Positions 25,357-34,894 of a stretch of 48,222 bases of DNA are shown piece after piece; the stretch's first letter is position 1; every line of letters starts with the position of its first letter. The translations under genes and the position numbers were made by a program. The notes below the pieces were generated by a model. That model was not told the origin of the DNA. It did not search any database and saw only the letters and a list, made by a program, of their open reading frames with translations. This DNA comes from Pseudomonadales bacterium (GTDB taxonomy: Bacteria; Pseudomonadota; Gammaproteobacteria; Pseudomonadales; DT-91), in contig JABSRQ010000029.1 in assembly GCA_013215055.1 (NCBI GenBank), positions 7,360-55,581 on the forward strand, written 5' to 3'.

Positions 25357-25665
25357 TTTTACGTCCTATTTTTATTAGTTGTTATTAGGATTCGGCTAAG
25401 TATAGACAATATATAAGCTTGTCCAGCCGCGTCTTCACTTTAATTTAAATCGCTATTAATAAATTAGCCGATAGTTCGATAAACGGGGCATAGATTCAGG
25501 TCGATTTTTAGACTGATTTATTTTAAAAACACATCACTCTTACAAGTGATCTGCCGCACATAATGATAAGTGTTTGTAATTATTGCTTATTTACAATGTT
25601 TTCAGATTGAACTTTTAATATGGTTTTTACACTAAATCACATCTAGGAAGTGATGAGGTGCATTT
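25357..25665. other. Intergenic region with a short dyad
   Basis: About 310 bases, AT-rich. It holds the upstream regions of the 58-residue gene (minus) and the 67-residue membrane protein (plus). Two short inverted repeats are seen: ATCACT/AGTGAT near 25532-25549, and TTGTAA (25574-25579)/TTACAA (25591-25596) with an 11-base spacer. The latter could be an operator for the downstream membrane protein. No ORF of note. Confidence 0.4.
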
Positions 25666-25869
25666 ATGGAATCGTTTAAATTGGTCTTTTTACTATTAAT
25701 AGCCTTGGCTGTTGAGCTATGTATGTTAAGCCAGGTTGCGGTACTTGCGGAGCAATGGTTTTGGGTATTGCAGGTCTTATTGGGTATCAGTTTTGTGCTT
25801 GCGGCTGTATTGATTTATATCAGCGCAGTGGATGAGGGGCATGTTTATTTGCTGACATCATACGATTAA
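25666..25869 (+). CDS. Small two-helix membrane protein
   Basis: A 67-residue protein with two hydrophobic segments (about 6-25 and 33-52) separated by E-Q-W-F-W. It lies in the inner membrane with short loops. The start has AGGAAGTGATGAGG upstream. A strong bidirectional terminator follows it. Function unknown, no recognised family. Confidence 0.65.
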   Translation: MESFKLVFLLLIALAVELCMLSQVAVLAEQWFWVLQVLLGISFVLAAVLIYISAVDEGHVYLLTSYD

Positions 25870-25885
25870 AGCAAATTGTAGTTAT

Positions 25886-25913
25886 AAAAAAAGCCTCAGA
25901 AGAGGCTTTTTTT
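25886..25913. terminator. Bidirectional terminator
   Basis: AAAAAAAGCCTC pairs with GAGGCTTTTTTT around a four-base loop (stem GCCTC 25893-25897, GAGGC 25902-25906). The symmetrical A and T runs let it work for the membrane protein gene on the plus strand and for fdxA on the minus strand. Confidence 0.88.
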
Positions 25914-25932
25914 ATGCGGTTGAAGCTTACGA

Positions 25933-26256
25933 TTAACGCTTCAGATGTTGTAACTTACCTTCAACGCCAGCCCATTCTTCAGAATCAGCAGGGGCATCTT
26001 TCATCTCGGTGATATTAGGCCATGATTCGGCTAACTCAGCATTTAACTCGATGAAAACTTCTTGATCTGCAGGTACTTCATCTTCAGAGAAAATTGCATC
26101 TACAGGACACTCAGGCTCACATAATGCACAATCGATACATTCGTCAGGGTGGATAACCAAAAAGTTAGGGCCTTCGTAGAAACAATCAACTGGACAAACT
26201 TCAACGCAGTCCGTGTGTTTACAGTTGATACAATCTTCGCCGACAATAAAAGTCAT
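25933..26256 (-). CDS. fdxA: FdxA-type 7Fe ferredoxin
   Basis: A 107-residue protein: [49 protein letters not shown] (in parts) carries the two cluster sites of the 3Fe-4S/4Fe-4S ferredoxin I class, with a second C-x2-C-x2-C-x3-CP set. Length and acidic composition are typical. Cytoplasmic low-potential electron carrier. It is the only ferredoxin in the window. It is separated from mutS by a 148-base gap and lies in the same orientation. Confidence 0.96.
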   Translation of the reverse strand: MTFIVGEDCINCKHTDCVEVCPVDCFYEGPNFLVIHPDECIDCALCEPECPVDAIFSEDEVPADQEVFIELNAELAESWPNITEMKDAPADSEEWAGVEGKLQHLKR

Positions 26257-26404
26257 AGTGTTTCCTTAAAGTGCTACATTTTGTACGAATTATGGCGAGC
26301 TAGTGTACAGCTTTTTTTTCGCCATGTTAATAGTTTCATCGAAGTATTAAGCACTTGCAATGCGTAGGTGATACTGAGAATCATTACCACCTAGATCTCC
26401 GGTT

Positions 26405-28987
26405 CTAGCTGGCTTCAGCAAGTTTTTCTTTGAGTTGATAAATTAAATCCAGAGCCTGTCTTGCGCTTAAATCATCGGGGTTAATGCTTTTAAGTTGAGC
26501 TTCAACTGCAGAAGGTGTTTGGGCAAATAACAGTTCAGCCTGATGAGGCTGTATAGCGGGGCTAGTTTGCTTGGCCACTTCGGCTTGTAATTCCATCTGT
26601 TCCAGTTCAAACAGTTTCTGCTGTGCTGCATGTAATACCGACTCGGGGATGCCTGCCAATTTGGCGACTTGCAAACCATAGCTCTGACTCGCAGGGCCTG
26701 GCTGTATATGATGCAAAAAGACGATATTGTCCTGATGTTCGGTGGCGGATAAATGCACATTGGCCGAGGTCGAAATTTGCTCAGGCAATGCGGTTAATTC
26801 AAAGTAATGAGTTGCAAATAATGTCATCGCTTCGATACTGCCGGCCAGTTCCACCGCACAGGCCCAGGCCAGAGATAGGCCGTCAAAGGTGCTGGTGCCA
26901 CGACCTATTTCATCCATCAAAACCAGTGAGTTGCGAGTCGCATTATTGAGGATGTTGGCGGCTTCTGACATCTCCACCATAAAGGTGGAGCGGCCACCGG
27001 CTAAATCATCGGCACTGCCAATACGGGTGAAGATCTGATCAACCAAGCCGATTTGGGCGGCTTCTGCCGGCACAAAGCTGCCAACATGGGCCAGCAATAC
27101 AATTAAGGCTGTTTGACGCATATAGGTCGATTTACCGCCCATATTGGGTCCGGTAATAATCAGCGTTCTACGATCCTTGTCCAGCTGGATATCATTGGCG
27201 ATAAATGGGCTTTCCAAAACGCTTTCAACGACTGGGTGGCGCCCTGCGGTGATGTGTAACTCTGAGTCGTCCAGCATCTGTGGTTTGCAGAAGTTTAATT
27301 GCTGGGCGCACAGGGCGAAATTACATAAGACATCAAATTCCGCGATGGCCTGGGCGCTTTCTTGCAGAGCAATAAGCTCGCTATTAAGGCCATCTACCAA
27401 GGTTTCATAGAGGGCTTTTTCACGTGTTAGTGCACGTGATTTAGCCGACAGTGCTTTATCTTCAAACTCTTTTAATTCAGGCGTGATAAAACGCTCGGCA
27501 TTTTTAAGGGTTTGGCGGCGAATATATTCAACCGGTGCTTTATGGGCCTGGGCTTTGGATATCTCGATAAAATAGCCGTGTACACGGTTATAACCCACTT
27601 TTAACGTGGGAATGCCGGTGCGTTCTTTTTCCCGTATTTCCAGGCGAACTAAATAATCACCGGCGTTTTGGCTGATGGCACGTAATTCATCGAGCTCGAC
27701 ATCAAAACCTGGCGCGATAACGCCGCCGTCTCGAATCACAACCGGCGGATTTTCGATAATGGCTTTTTGTAATAAGGCATCGGTTTCAGGGAAGCTGCTG
27801 ATGTCTTGCTTTAACTGCTGCAATAACGGCGATTGGCTGCTATCGGTGATACGTTGTAGTTCGGGTAACGCTGCAAGAGACTGCTGCAGGCGGGTTAAAT
27901 CGCGTGGACGCGCTGAGCGCAGGGCTATACGGCCTAAAATGCGCTCCATATCGCCTACCGCTTTTAATTGCAGTGCAGCATCATCGGCAATATATAAATC
28001 CTGCATCTCTTGCAGGGCATCATGACGTTTGGAGATGCTGGATTTGTCACTTAAGGGTTGATTCAACCAACGTTTTAATAAACGTGAACCCATGGCGGTT
28101 GAACAGTGATTAATCACTGAGAACAGGTTATTACTTTCTGTGCCACTAAGATTGATATCGATCTCAAGATTACGTCTTGTTGCGGCATCCATTTGCACAT
28201 TGTTACTGCGGTTTTCATGGCGTAAATGGCGTATATGCGGCAGGTCACCACATTGGGTGCTGAGGGCGTAATTCAGTAAACAGCCGGCGGCGATAATACC
28301 GCTGTTCAGGCCTTCGCAGCCAAAACCGGTTAAGTTCTGGGTGTTAAATTGCTTATTTAACTGGCGTTGGGCAGTTTCTAAATCAAAATCCCATACAGGG
28401 CGTTTACGTAAGCCTTTAGGGTATTGGTTAAAACTGTCTATTTCACAATCTTCCGGAATCAATAGCTCGGCAGGGTTTAAGCGATACAATTCACTTTCGG
28501 CGGTTTGTTGGTCGTTCACTTCAAAGACACCAAAGCGTCCTGAGGACATATCCAGAATACTGAAGCCAAAAGCATTTTGTGATGGGTAAATGGCCACCAA
28601 TAAATTGTCCTGATGTTCTTCCATCAACGCTTCATCGCTGATGGTGCCGGGTGTGACGACTCTGACGACTTTTCGTTCAACCGGGCCTTTACTGGTGGCT
28701 GGATCGCCAATTTGTTCACAAATAGCTACCGATAAACCCTTTTTCACCAGTTTGGCTAAATAACCATCAGCAGAGTGGTAGGGGATGCCTGCCATGGGAA
28801 TGGCGTTGCCGCCGGTTTTACCCCTGGCGGTTAACGTGATGCCCAGCAGCTCGGAGGCTCTTCTGGCATCGTCATGGAATAATTCGTAGAAATCCCCCAT
28901 ACGATAAAACACGAGTTCGGTGGGGTATTCAGCCTTGATGCGATTATATTGGATCATCATTGGCGTTAGTTTTTCTGGTTGACTCAT
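26405..28987 (-). CDS. mutS: DNA mismatch repair protein MutS
   Basis: 860 residues from the ATG at 28987; the frame is open further upstream, but [18 protein letters not shown] is the normal N-terminus and the longer start would add a 31-residue extension. Mismatch-binding [11 protein letters not shown] near the N-terminus, Walker [16 protein letters not shown], Walker [17 protein letters not shown], and FATHYFELT are all present. It recognises mispairs and recruits MutL. The length is normal. Confidence 0.98.
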   Translation of the reverse strand: MSQPEKLTPMMIQYNRIKAEYPTELVFYRMGDFYELFHDDARRASELLGITLTARGKTGGNAIPMAGIPYHSADGYLAKLVKKGLSVAICEQIGDPATSKGPVERKVVRVVTPGTISDEALMEEHQDNLLVAIYPSQNAFGFSILDMSSGRFGVFEVNDQQTAESELYRLNPAELLIPEDCEIDSFNQYPKGLRKRPVWDFDLETAQRQLNKQFNTQNLTGFGCEGLNSGIIAAGCLLNYALSTQCGDLPHIRHLRHENRSNNVQMDAATRRNLEIDINLSGTESNNLFSVINHCSTAMGSRLLKRWLNQPLSDKSSISKRHDALQEMQDLYIADDAALQLKAVGDMERILGRIALRSARPRDLTRLQQSLAALPELQRITDSSQSPLLQQLKQDISSFPETDALLQKAIIENPPVVIRDGGVIAPGFDVELDELRAISQNAGDYLVRLEIREKERTGIPTLKVGYNRVHGYFIEISKAQAHKAPVEYIRRQTLKNAERFITPELKEFEDKALSAKSRALTREKALYETLVDGLNSELIALQESAQAIAEFDVLCNFALCAQQLNFCKPQMLDDSELHITAGRHPVVESVLESPFIANDIQLDKDRRTLIITGPNMGGKSTYMRQTALIVLLAHVGSFVPAEAAQIGLVDQIFTRIGSADDLAGGRSTFMVEMSEAANILNNATRNSLVLMDEIGRGTSTFDGLSLAWACAVELAGSIEAMTLFATHYFELTALPEQISTSANVHLSATEHQDNIVFLHHIQPGPASQSYGLQVAKLAGIPESVLHAAQQKLFELEQMELQAEVAKQTSPAIQPHQAELLFAQTPSAVEAQLKSINPDDLSARQALDLIYQLKEKLAEAS

Positions 28988-29109
28988 AGTGATAAACCGC
29001 AAATGCAAGGTGGGCGAAAAGCCGACCAGTGTACCGTTTTTTTTCATGCCAAGCATCAGTGTTTTTGTACTGTGCTTCATTTGTCTGTTTAGTTGCAGGC
29101 TTTATCTAC

Positions 29110-29138
29110 TTGATTTGTCTGGCATAGGTTTCTAGTAT
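29110..29138 (+). promoter_or_regulatory. Promoter of the fadD3-like gene
   Basis: TTGATT (29110-29115), 17-base spacer and TAGTAT (29133-29138), 45-55 bases upstream of the start codon, in the divergent gap with mutS. No operator resembling the palindrome upstream of ipdA is seen here. Confidence 0.55.
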
Positions 29139-29192
29139 ATGCGCCGAAGATAAATGCTTACATAATCCCAATATGCACAACGGATGGAAATA

Positions 29193-30767
29193 ATGACACA
29201 AGCCAATAATATGACTTTGCCAAAAATCGTGCAGCGAGCCGTTGATAGTTACGGTGATCGATGCGCCATCAAGGAAGATGGATTAGAAATTAGCTATAAC
29301 AGATTAAATGAAATTCGCTGGCAGGTAGCAAAAAGCTTGCAGGCCATGGGTATTAAAAAAGGTGACTGTGTTGCTGTTTGGGCACCCAATGTGTCGGAAT
29401 GGATTTTTGCCTCTTTAGGTTTGCAATCCTTGGGCGCAATTTTAGTGCCTATCAATACCCGTATGAAGGGTTCAGAGGCTGCCGATTTAATCAATCGTTC
29501 CAAAACCCGCGTGTTATTTACCTTATCTGAATTTCAAGCCAGCCCTACATCGGTGATCCGTTATCTGGATTTATTGTCTGATCAGGAATTACCGAATCTT
29601 GAGCATAGAGTGGTTATGCGTGGCGAAGCTTCGGGTGCGTTAAGTTGGAATGATTTTTTAAGCAAGGGTGAGAATATCGAGCAAAGTGTTGTTGAATCTA
29701 TTGCCGATGCGATTGATGCCGACGATGTGATGGATATGTTGTTTACTTCCGGCACCACCGGTAAACCCAAGGGTGTTCTCAGTGGCCATGGGCAAAATAT
29801 ACGTACTATTTCTACCTGGGCCGAAACTAACGGTTTAAATGATCAGGATAATTATTTAATCATTAATCCTTTTTTCCATAGCTTTGGTTACAAGGCGGGT
29901 TGGTTAGCGGCTTTGATTCAAGGTTCAAAAATTTTCCCGGTATTAACCTTTGATTTAGATGCGGTGCTGGCACAAATTCAAGAAGATAAGATTTCTATGT
30001 TGCCAGGGCCACCAACCATTTATCAGTCGATTTTGGCGCACCCCAGGCGTGGCGATTATGATTTATCGAGCCTGCGTTTGGCTGTGACGGGTGCTGCTCC
30101 TGTGCCGGTTGAATTGGTTAATCGTATGCGTGAAGAATTAAAGTTTGAATCAGTGGTCACGGCCTACGGTTTAACTGAAACCTGTGGTTTTGTATCGATT
30201 TGCCGCCCCGATGACCCGGCTGAAATTATTTCAGGTTCTTCCGGCCGTGCGATGGATGGCATAGAGGTGAAGTGTGTTGATGCTGCGGGTGAAGAAGTGC
30301 CTACGGGTGATGCTGGGGAAATCTGGGTACGTGGTTATAACGTAATGAAGGGTTACTTCGATAATGAGGTGGCCACGTTAGAGACCATGACAGCCGATGG
30401 TTGGTTAAAAACCGGCGATATAGGCACCATGGATAAAGACGGTTACATCGATATCACCGATAGAATGAAAGATATGTATATCTCCGGTGGTTTTAATGTC
30501 TATCCTGCCGAGATTGAAAATGGCATCTCGGCTATTTCGGGTGTGGTTCAGGTGGCGGTGATTGGTATACCTGATGAGCGTATGGGTGAGGTTGGCAAGG
30601 CTTTTATTGTTAAAGAAGCGGGTTCCAGCTTAACGGAAGCCGATGTGGTGACTTGGTGTAAAGCCAATATTTCTAATTATAAAGTGCCTAAAAAGGTGCA
30701 GTTTTTAGATGCTATGCCGTTAAATGCTACCGGCAAAGTTTTAAAAACCGAGCTGAGAACGTACTAA
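29193..30767 (+). CDS. FadD3-like acyl-CoA synthetase
   Basis: About 524 residues. The ATG at 29193 has GGA 7 bases upstream and is preferred over the in-frame ATG at 29184. ANL-superfamily motifs: P-loop FTSGTTGKPKGV, PFFHSFGYKAGW, AYGLTETCG, the hinge GYIDITDRMKDMYISGGFNVYPAEIE, and the catalytic Lys in NATGKVLKTE at the end. With the ipd genes downstream, the likely substrate is HIP, the propanoate side chain of the steroid ring C/D remnant, as for mycobacterial FadD3 (503 residues). The substrate is inferred from context; another carboxylic acid is possible. A terminator separates it from the next gene. Confidence 0.88.
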   Translation: MTQANNMTLPKIVQRAVDSYGDRCAIKEDGLEISYNRLNEIRWQVAKSLQAMGIKKGDCVAVWAPNVSEWIFASLGLQSLGAILVPINTRMKGSEAADLINRSKTRVLFTLSEFQASPTSVIRYLDLLSDQELPNLEHRVVMRGEASGALSWNDFLSKGENIEQSVVESIADAIDADDVMDMLFTSGTTGKPKGVLSGHGQNIRTISTWAETNGLNDQDNYLIINPFFHSFGYKAGWLAALIQGSKIFPVLTFDLDAVLAQIQEDKISMLPGPPTIYQSILAHPRRGDYDLSSLRLAVTGAAPVPVELVNRMREELKFESVVTAYGLTETCGFVSICRPDDPAEIISGSSGRAMDGIEVKCVDAAGEEVPTGDAGEIWVRGYNVMKGYFDNEVATLETMTADGWLKTGDIGTMDKDGYIDITDRMKDMYISGGFNVYPAEIENGISAISGVVQVAVIGIPDERMGEVGKAFIVKEAGSSLTEADVVTWCKANISNYKVPKKVQFLDAMPLNATGKVLKTELRTY

Positions 30768-30781
30768 GTTTATCGTTGTTT

Positions 30782-30807
30782 AAAAAAGCCGCTCTGCGGC
30801 TTTTTTT
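30782..30807 (+). terminator. Terminator after the fadD3-like gene
   Basis: AAAAAAGCCGC, loop TCT, GCGGCTTTTTTT. It lies 15 bases after the stop codon. It indicates that the RND gene is transcribed separately or at reduced level. Confidence 0.9.
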
Positions 30808-30856
30808 ATGCTCGTTTTTTTTGGGCAGAGTTTAATTGTATGGGTAGCCATTTTTT

Positions 30857-33484
30857 ATGAAACATCATATCACGTCCCTTTTGTGCCTTTGGGTGGACTT
30901 TGTAGAGTCTAGAGCCCGCTGGGTGCTTGCTGCACTGGCTTTAATAACGTTATTTGCGGCAGGGTATGCCTATCAAAATTTCACCATTAATTCTGATCTG
31001 GGGGATTTGATAAATCCATCTGAAGAAAATCGCTGGTATGCCAATAGTGAGGCGTATAAAAAGGCCTTTCCGCAATATCGCCATACGGCGCTTGTGGTTG
31101 TCTCGGGGGCTTCGGCGTCCGCGACCTATGACAGTGCTGAAATACTGGTAAAAGCGTTAAATCAAAGTGGCAAGTTTAAAGAGGTTTTTGCACCGGCTTT
31201 TGATGCATTTTTTCAGGATAGGGTTTTATACAGTGTGCCTAGCGAGGGGGTGAAACGTATCTCGCAGAAGGTGCTGGATAAACTGCCGGAGCTGGAGAGA
31301 TTGATTAAAAATCCCGAAGTATCCCAGCTTCTAGCGCAATTAGAGGTGCAGCTGATTATCGATCAGGATAGGGAGTTTCTTAGTGAGCATAGCCGTCATC
31401 AGATGGCGGTAATCGTTGAGGCCGTTAAACAATTATCTGCAGGTGAAAAGCCGGTCTTGGCGATGGTTGAGAATCTAAAGCCCAGAGATACCGATGAGAT
31501 GCATTATCAAATCATCGTGCTTAAGAGTGCCATGCATTTTACCCAGGAACAGCCTAACGCGGTGATTGTGGCCAATATTCGTCAGGTTATTCAACAGCTT
31601 GCCATACCCAATGCCATCGATGTGCGTATCAGTGGTGAGGTGGCTTTGGCTAATGATGAAATTGCCGCAGGCATGTCGGGGGTGGAGTTTGCCGGTATGT
31701 TGTCGTTGGTGTTATTGGCCTTGATTTTGGGTTTGGGTATACGGTCTTTGCGGGTGATTACCTCCATTTTTATCATGTTGCTGATGGGCATTATCTGGAC
31801 GGCCGCTTATGCGACGGCGACCATCGGTAGCTACAATACGCTCTCATTAATATTTCTGGTGATGTTTTTTGGCTTGGGTGTCGATTTTGCGGTTCATTAT
31901 TGTTTACGTTTAATTGAAGAGCGGCAAAAGCAAATATCAAACCTGGACCAGGCTGATGATGTGCGCTCCTGCGCAGTTATCGCTACGGCCGATATAGGCA
32001 CGACGTTATTGCTTTGTGCGATAACTTCATCCATTGCCTTTTTGGCTTTTTTGCCGACGGAATATAATGGTTTAGCCGAGTTGGGTATCATCTCTGCAGG
32101 TGGGATGGCGATTGCTTTTATGCTGAGTCTGACATTTTTCCCGGCCTGGTTTAGTGTGATGGGTTACGGTCAGTCGGTGAGGCAGGTAAAGGCAAAACCT
32201 ATAGTTATGCATGAGCAAACGGGCTTTATGTCGCCTGCATTAATTTTGGCTGTGACGGCCATGCTTGCGGCATTGGCTTTTTGGTATGCCAAAGATGTAC
32301 GTTTTAATTACAGTGTGTTGGCGATGCGGGATAAAGACAGTGAGGCGATGTCTACACTTTTGGAAATGCAGCAACAGGGCATCGTGACAGATTACAGTAT
32401 CTTTGTTATGGCCGATGAAAATACCGATATTACACAGCTTAAGGCTGATTTACAGGCGTTATCCAGTGTTGCCAGTGTGGAGCTGCCACAGGATAATCTG
32501 CCCCAATTTCAACAGATTAAACAGCAATATATGTTGCCTGTACATCGGCGCTTATCTCAGCTTCGTATGGTTCAAGCGCCCCAGGAGTTTGATGTTGATG
32601 TCAATCAGCAGGCTTTAAGCCATATGCTGTCTTTATTGGATATTGAACATCAGGATGTGTTTTTTGATGAGGATGAGGTGGAGGTTAAGGCCTTTGTAAA
32701 AGCATTGATGTTATTAAAAGAGCGGCTGCCATATCAATTGGATTTTAATCGGGCCATTGCAGAGGGTATCAATGCCGATGTACAGCTGTTACAGCGTTGG
32801 TTTTCGGCCCAACCTTATGAGTTGATGGATCTTCCTGAAAATGTAAGGGCGCGATTATATAGTGAACAATATGGCTTGCTGCTGAATGTTATACCGTTAG
32901 AGGATATGACTCTTAGGGAAAATACCGATCAATTTGTGGCGCAGGTGATTGCGGTGGCTCCAAACGTGGCGGGAAGGACGGTGATAGAGTGGGGCATAGG
33001 CAAGGTGGTGGTTGAATCTTTTGTGCAGGCCATTGCGATTGCGATTACCGGTATTATTGTGCTGCTGGCTTTGTATTTCAGGGCGGTGTTGCCCGTGGTT
33101 CTGGTCTTGATTCCGCTATTATTAAGTACATTATTCACCTTTGCATTTATTCAAATCAGTGGATTAACGCTTAATATGGCCAATATCCTGGTTGTACCTT
33201 TGATTTTTGGCTTGGGTGTGGATACCGGTATTCATGTGATTCACCGCTATCATCAATCTTACAGTTTGCAGGAGATGCTGTTCTCAAGTACCAGTAAGGC
33301 GGTGTTGATCAGTGCATTAACCACCATTGGCACATTTATCTCTTTGTCTTTTAGTGCGCATAAGGGCGCGGCTTCAATCGGCTTGTTATTGTCGGTGGCC
33401 ATCACGCTGTTATTGTTAACAACGTTTATTGTATTGCCGGCATTATTAAATGTGTTTGATAGGAAGTCGTTAGCGCCAGAGTAG
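30857..33484 (+). CDS. HpnN/MMPL-type RND transporter
   Basis: 875 residues with the RND duplication: one TM helix (about 20-37), a large periplasmic loop (to about 260), a five- to six-helix block (about 265-440), then a second TM (about 455-475), second loop and second helix block (about 715-865). The N-terminal NSDLGDLINPSEENRWY and FGLGVDFAVHYCLRL / FGLGVDTGIHVIHRY segments match HpnN and MMPL proteins that move lipids or hopanoids. No hopanoid gene is visible here. Lying between the CoA ligase and ipdA, it may handle sterol- or lipid-like substrates or may simply be adjacent. Start: ATG 30857 has only a weak ribosome site. Confidence 0.88.
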   Translation: MKHHITSLLCLWVDFVESRARWVLAALALITLFAAGYAYQNFTINSDLGDLINPSEENRWYANSEAYKKAFPQYRHTALVVVSGASASATYDSAEILVKALNQSGKFKEVFAPAFDAFFQDRVLYSVPSEGVKRISQKVLDKLPELERLIKNPEVSQLLAQLEVQLIIDQDREFLSEHSRHQMAVIVEAVKQLSAGEKPVLAMVENLKPRDTDEMHYQIIVLKSAMHFTQEQPNAVIVANIRQVIQQLAIPNAIDVRISGEVALANDEIAAGMSGVEFAGMLSLVLLALILGLGIRSLRVITSIFIMLLMGIIWTAAYATATIGSYNTLSLIFLVMFFGLGVDFAVHYCLRLIEERQKQISNLDQADDVRSCAVIATADIGTTLLLCAITSSIAFLAFLPTEYNGLAELGIISAGGMAIAFMLSLTFFPAWFSVMGYGQSVRQVKAKPIVMHEQTGFMSPALILAVTAMLAALAFWYAKDVRFNYSVLAMRDKDSEAMSTLLEMQQQGIVTDYSIFVMADENTDITQLKADLQALSSVASVELPQDNLPQFQQIKQQYMLPVHRRLSQLRMVQAPQEFDVDVNQQALSHMLSLLDIEHQDVFFDEDEVEVKAFVKALMLLKERLPYQLDFNRAIAEGINADVQLLQRWFSAQPYELMDLPENVRARLYSEQYGLLLNVIPLEDMTLRENTDQFVAQVIAVAPNVAGRTVIEWGIGKVVVESFVQAIAIAITGIIVLLALYFRAVLPVVLVLIPLLLSTLFTFAFIQISGLTLNMANILVVPLIFGLGVDTGIHVIHRYHQSYSLQEMLFSSTSKAVLISALTTIGTFISLSFSAHKGAASIGLLLSVAITLLLLTTFIVLPALLNVFDRKSLAPE

Positions 33485-33508
33485 GAGGCGCTTTTTTCAG
33501 GCATAAAA

Positions 33509-33528
33509 AACCAGTCATAGGACTGGTT
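33509..33528. terminator. Bidirectional terminator
   Basis: AACCAGTC, loop ATAG, GACTGGTT, with A6 on one side and TTCTTTT on the other. It ends the RND gene on the plus strand and the tRNA-Leu transcript on the minus strand. Confidence 0.85.
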
Positions 33529-33539
33529 CTTTTGAAATT

Positions 33540-33624
33540 TGGTGCTCGAGGGGAGAGTCGAACTCCCACATCCTAAGATACATGCACCTGAAGCATGCGC
33601 GTCTACCAATTCCGCCACTCGAGC
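33540..33624 (-). tRNA. tRNA-Leu (CAG)
   Basis: 85 bases including an encoded CCA. Acceptor stem GCTCGAG/CTCGAGC, D-arm TGGCGGAATTGGTAGACGCG, anticodon stem CATGC/GCATG with loop TTCAGGT giving anticodon CAG, a long class II variable arm, and T-arm GGGAGTTCGACTCTCCC. It is a long-variable-arm leucine tRNA. Confidence 0.96.
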
Positions 33625-33672
33625 TTAACTTCTTGTTGCAAAGAGATATCTTGTTACAAGAAAGTGGCGCGA

Positions 33673-33700
33673 ATTCTATAGAGTTTTCCTTATGCGTCAA
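33673..33700 (-). promoter_or_regulatory. Promoter of tRNA-Leu
   Basis: On the minus strand, TTGACG (33700-33695), 16-base spacer and TAGAAT (33678-33673). It is followed by a G+C-rich discriminator (GCGCC), as expected of stringently controlled stable-RNA promoters. Confidence 0.75.
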
Positions 33701-33868
33701 TGGTTTTCTAATAAAAAATAGTTTGATTGGCCAGAAACGATGTGTTCGACGTTGTTTGTGTTCAATAAAGCATCAGTGGGCTGTGTGTGAACCGTTTTTG
33801 TGCTTTTTAATCAAGGCCTTGATCTACTCTGGTGCGTTTGTATGTTGTGTTGCATTACTTGAGAAAAG

Positions 33869-33898
33869 ATACTCAATTGCATCCAATTCGAGTATAAT
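33869..33898 (+). promoter_or_regulatory. Palindromic operator overlapping the ipdA promoter
   Basis: ATACTCAATTG (33869-33879) and CAATTCGAGTAT (33884-33895) form an imperfect inverted repeat around a 4-base centre, with one extra C in the right arm. It overlaps a TATAAT at 33893-33898. This geometry suits a TetR-type repressor such as the KstR2 class that controls HIP genes in actinobacteria, but the sequence differs from the mycobacterial KstR2 operator and no regulator gene lies in the window. No good -35 is seen. The operon start codon lies about 98 bases downstream. Confidence 0.5.
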
Positions 33899-33995
33899 CC
33901 GCGCCGCAAAGTTTAAATGGCGGTGGCTTTTATGCTCTGATGAATGTCGGAGGTGATAAGCGCTGCAGCCTGAAACCTATAAAAGAGGAAGCTCA

Positions 33996-34871
33996 ATGAA
34001 CAAGCAAATGAGTCCTGCTGATGTTGTTAGCCAGATAAAAGACGGCATGACAATCGGTATTGGTGGATGGGGTCCACGTCGCAAGCCTATGGCGTTGATT
34101 CGTGAAATTTTACGTTCTGACTTAAAAGACCTAACTATCGTCGCTTATGGCGGTGCTGATGTGGGCATGTTATGTGCTGCAGGCAAAGTCAAAAAAGTCG
34201 TTTTTGCTTTTGTATCATTGGACTTTATTCCTCTAGAACCTTATTTCCGTAAAGCCCGTCAATCGGGTTCTATCGAAACTTTTGAAATCGATGAAGGCAT
34301 GTTGCTTCTAGGTTTACGTGCCGCAGGTTGGGGAATGCCTTTTATGCCTACACAAATCGGTCTAGGTACTGACGTCATCAAAGTTAACAAAGAGCTGAAA
34401 GTTATCGACAGCCCTTATGATGACAAAGAGTGGGTGGCAATGCCTGCACTTAAATTAGATGTGGCTTTATTACACGCCGACCGTGCAGACGTTCGTGGTG
34501 TATGCCAGATCAAAGGTCCTGATATGTATATGGACGAGCAAATGGCTAGAGCGGCCAACAAGACTTTTGTATCGGTTGAAGAAATTGTTGAGACTGACTT
34601 CTTCGCCCAAGGCGATGAATCTCGTTATGTATTCTGGGAACGTTCTTTAACTACCGGTGTTGTTCATATTCCTGGTGGCGCACATCCTACTTCTTGTACG
34701 CCTGCCTACGGGTTTGATGTACCACACACAAAAGAATATAACGCTTCTGCTAAAGAAGGTGGTTTTGAAGCTTATGCTGATAAATACATCAACGGCAAAA
34801 CCGAAGCGCAATACCAAGAATTGGTTGGCGGCTTAGATGCCATTAAAGCCATTCCTCTTCCTGTATATTAA
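33996..34871 (+). CDS. ipdA: IpdA, ring-opening CoA hydrolase subunit A (COCHEA-CoA)
   Basis: 291 residues (mycobacterial IpdA is 292), CoA-transferase class I alpha fold: MTIGIGGWGPRRKPMALIREIL, VAYGGADVGMLCAAGKVKKV, FEIDEGMLLLGLRAAGWGMPFMPTQIGLGTDV. With IpdB it forms a heterotetramer that hydrolytically opens the last steroid ring, an unusual reaction for this fold. Strong ribosome site (AGAGGAAGC). The function is assigned by family and by the adjacent ipdB, ipdC and echA20-like genes. A plain CoA transferase cannot be excluded from sequence alone. Confidence 0.88.
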   Translation: MNKQMSPADVVSQIKDGMTIGIGGWGPRRKPMALIREILRSDLKDLTIVAYGGADVGMLCAAGKVKKVVFAFVSLDFIPLEPYFRKARQSGSIETFEIDEGMLLLGLRAAGWGMPFMPTQIGLGTDVIKVNKELKVIDSPYDDKEWVAMPALKLDVALLHADRADVRGVCQIKGPDMYMDEQMARAANKTFVSVEEIVETDFFAQGDESRYVFWERSLTTGVVHIPGGAHPTSCTPAYGFDVPHTKEYNASAKEGGFEAYADKYINGKTEAQYQELVGGLDAIKAIPLPVY

Positions 34872-34894
34872 TCAGCCATAAGGATTTATTGACT

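Noticed and set aside
25574..25596. Anr/FNR box upstream of the small membrane protein
   Set aside because: TTGTAA N11 TTACAA does not match the TTGAT N4 ATCAA consensus, so no oxygen-regulator site is claimed.
28987..29080. Longer MutS with a 31-residue extension
   Set aside because: The extension contains no conserved MutS sequence; the MSQPEKLTP start is the standard one.
33540..33624. Coding ORFs across the tRNA-Leu (both strands)
   Set aside because: These frames run over a well-folded tRNA and its promoter, and have no ribosome site or protein similarity that I can see.
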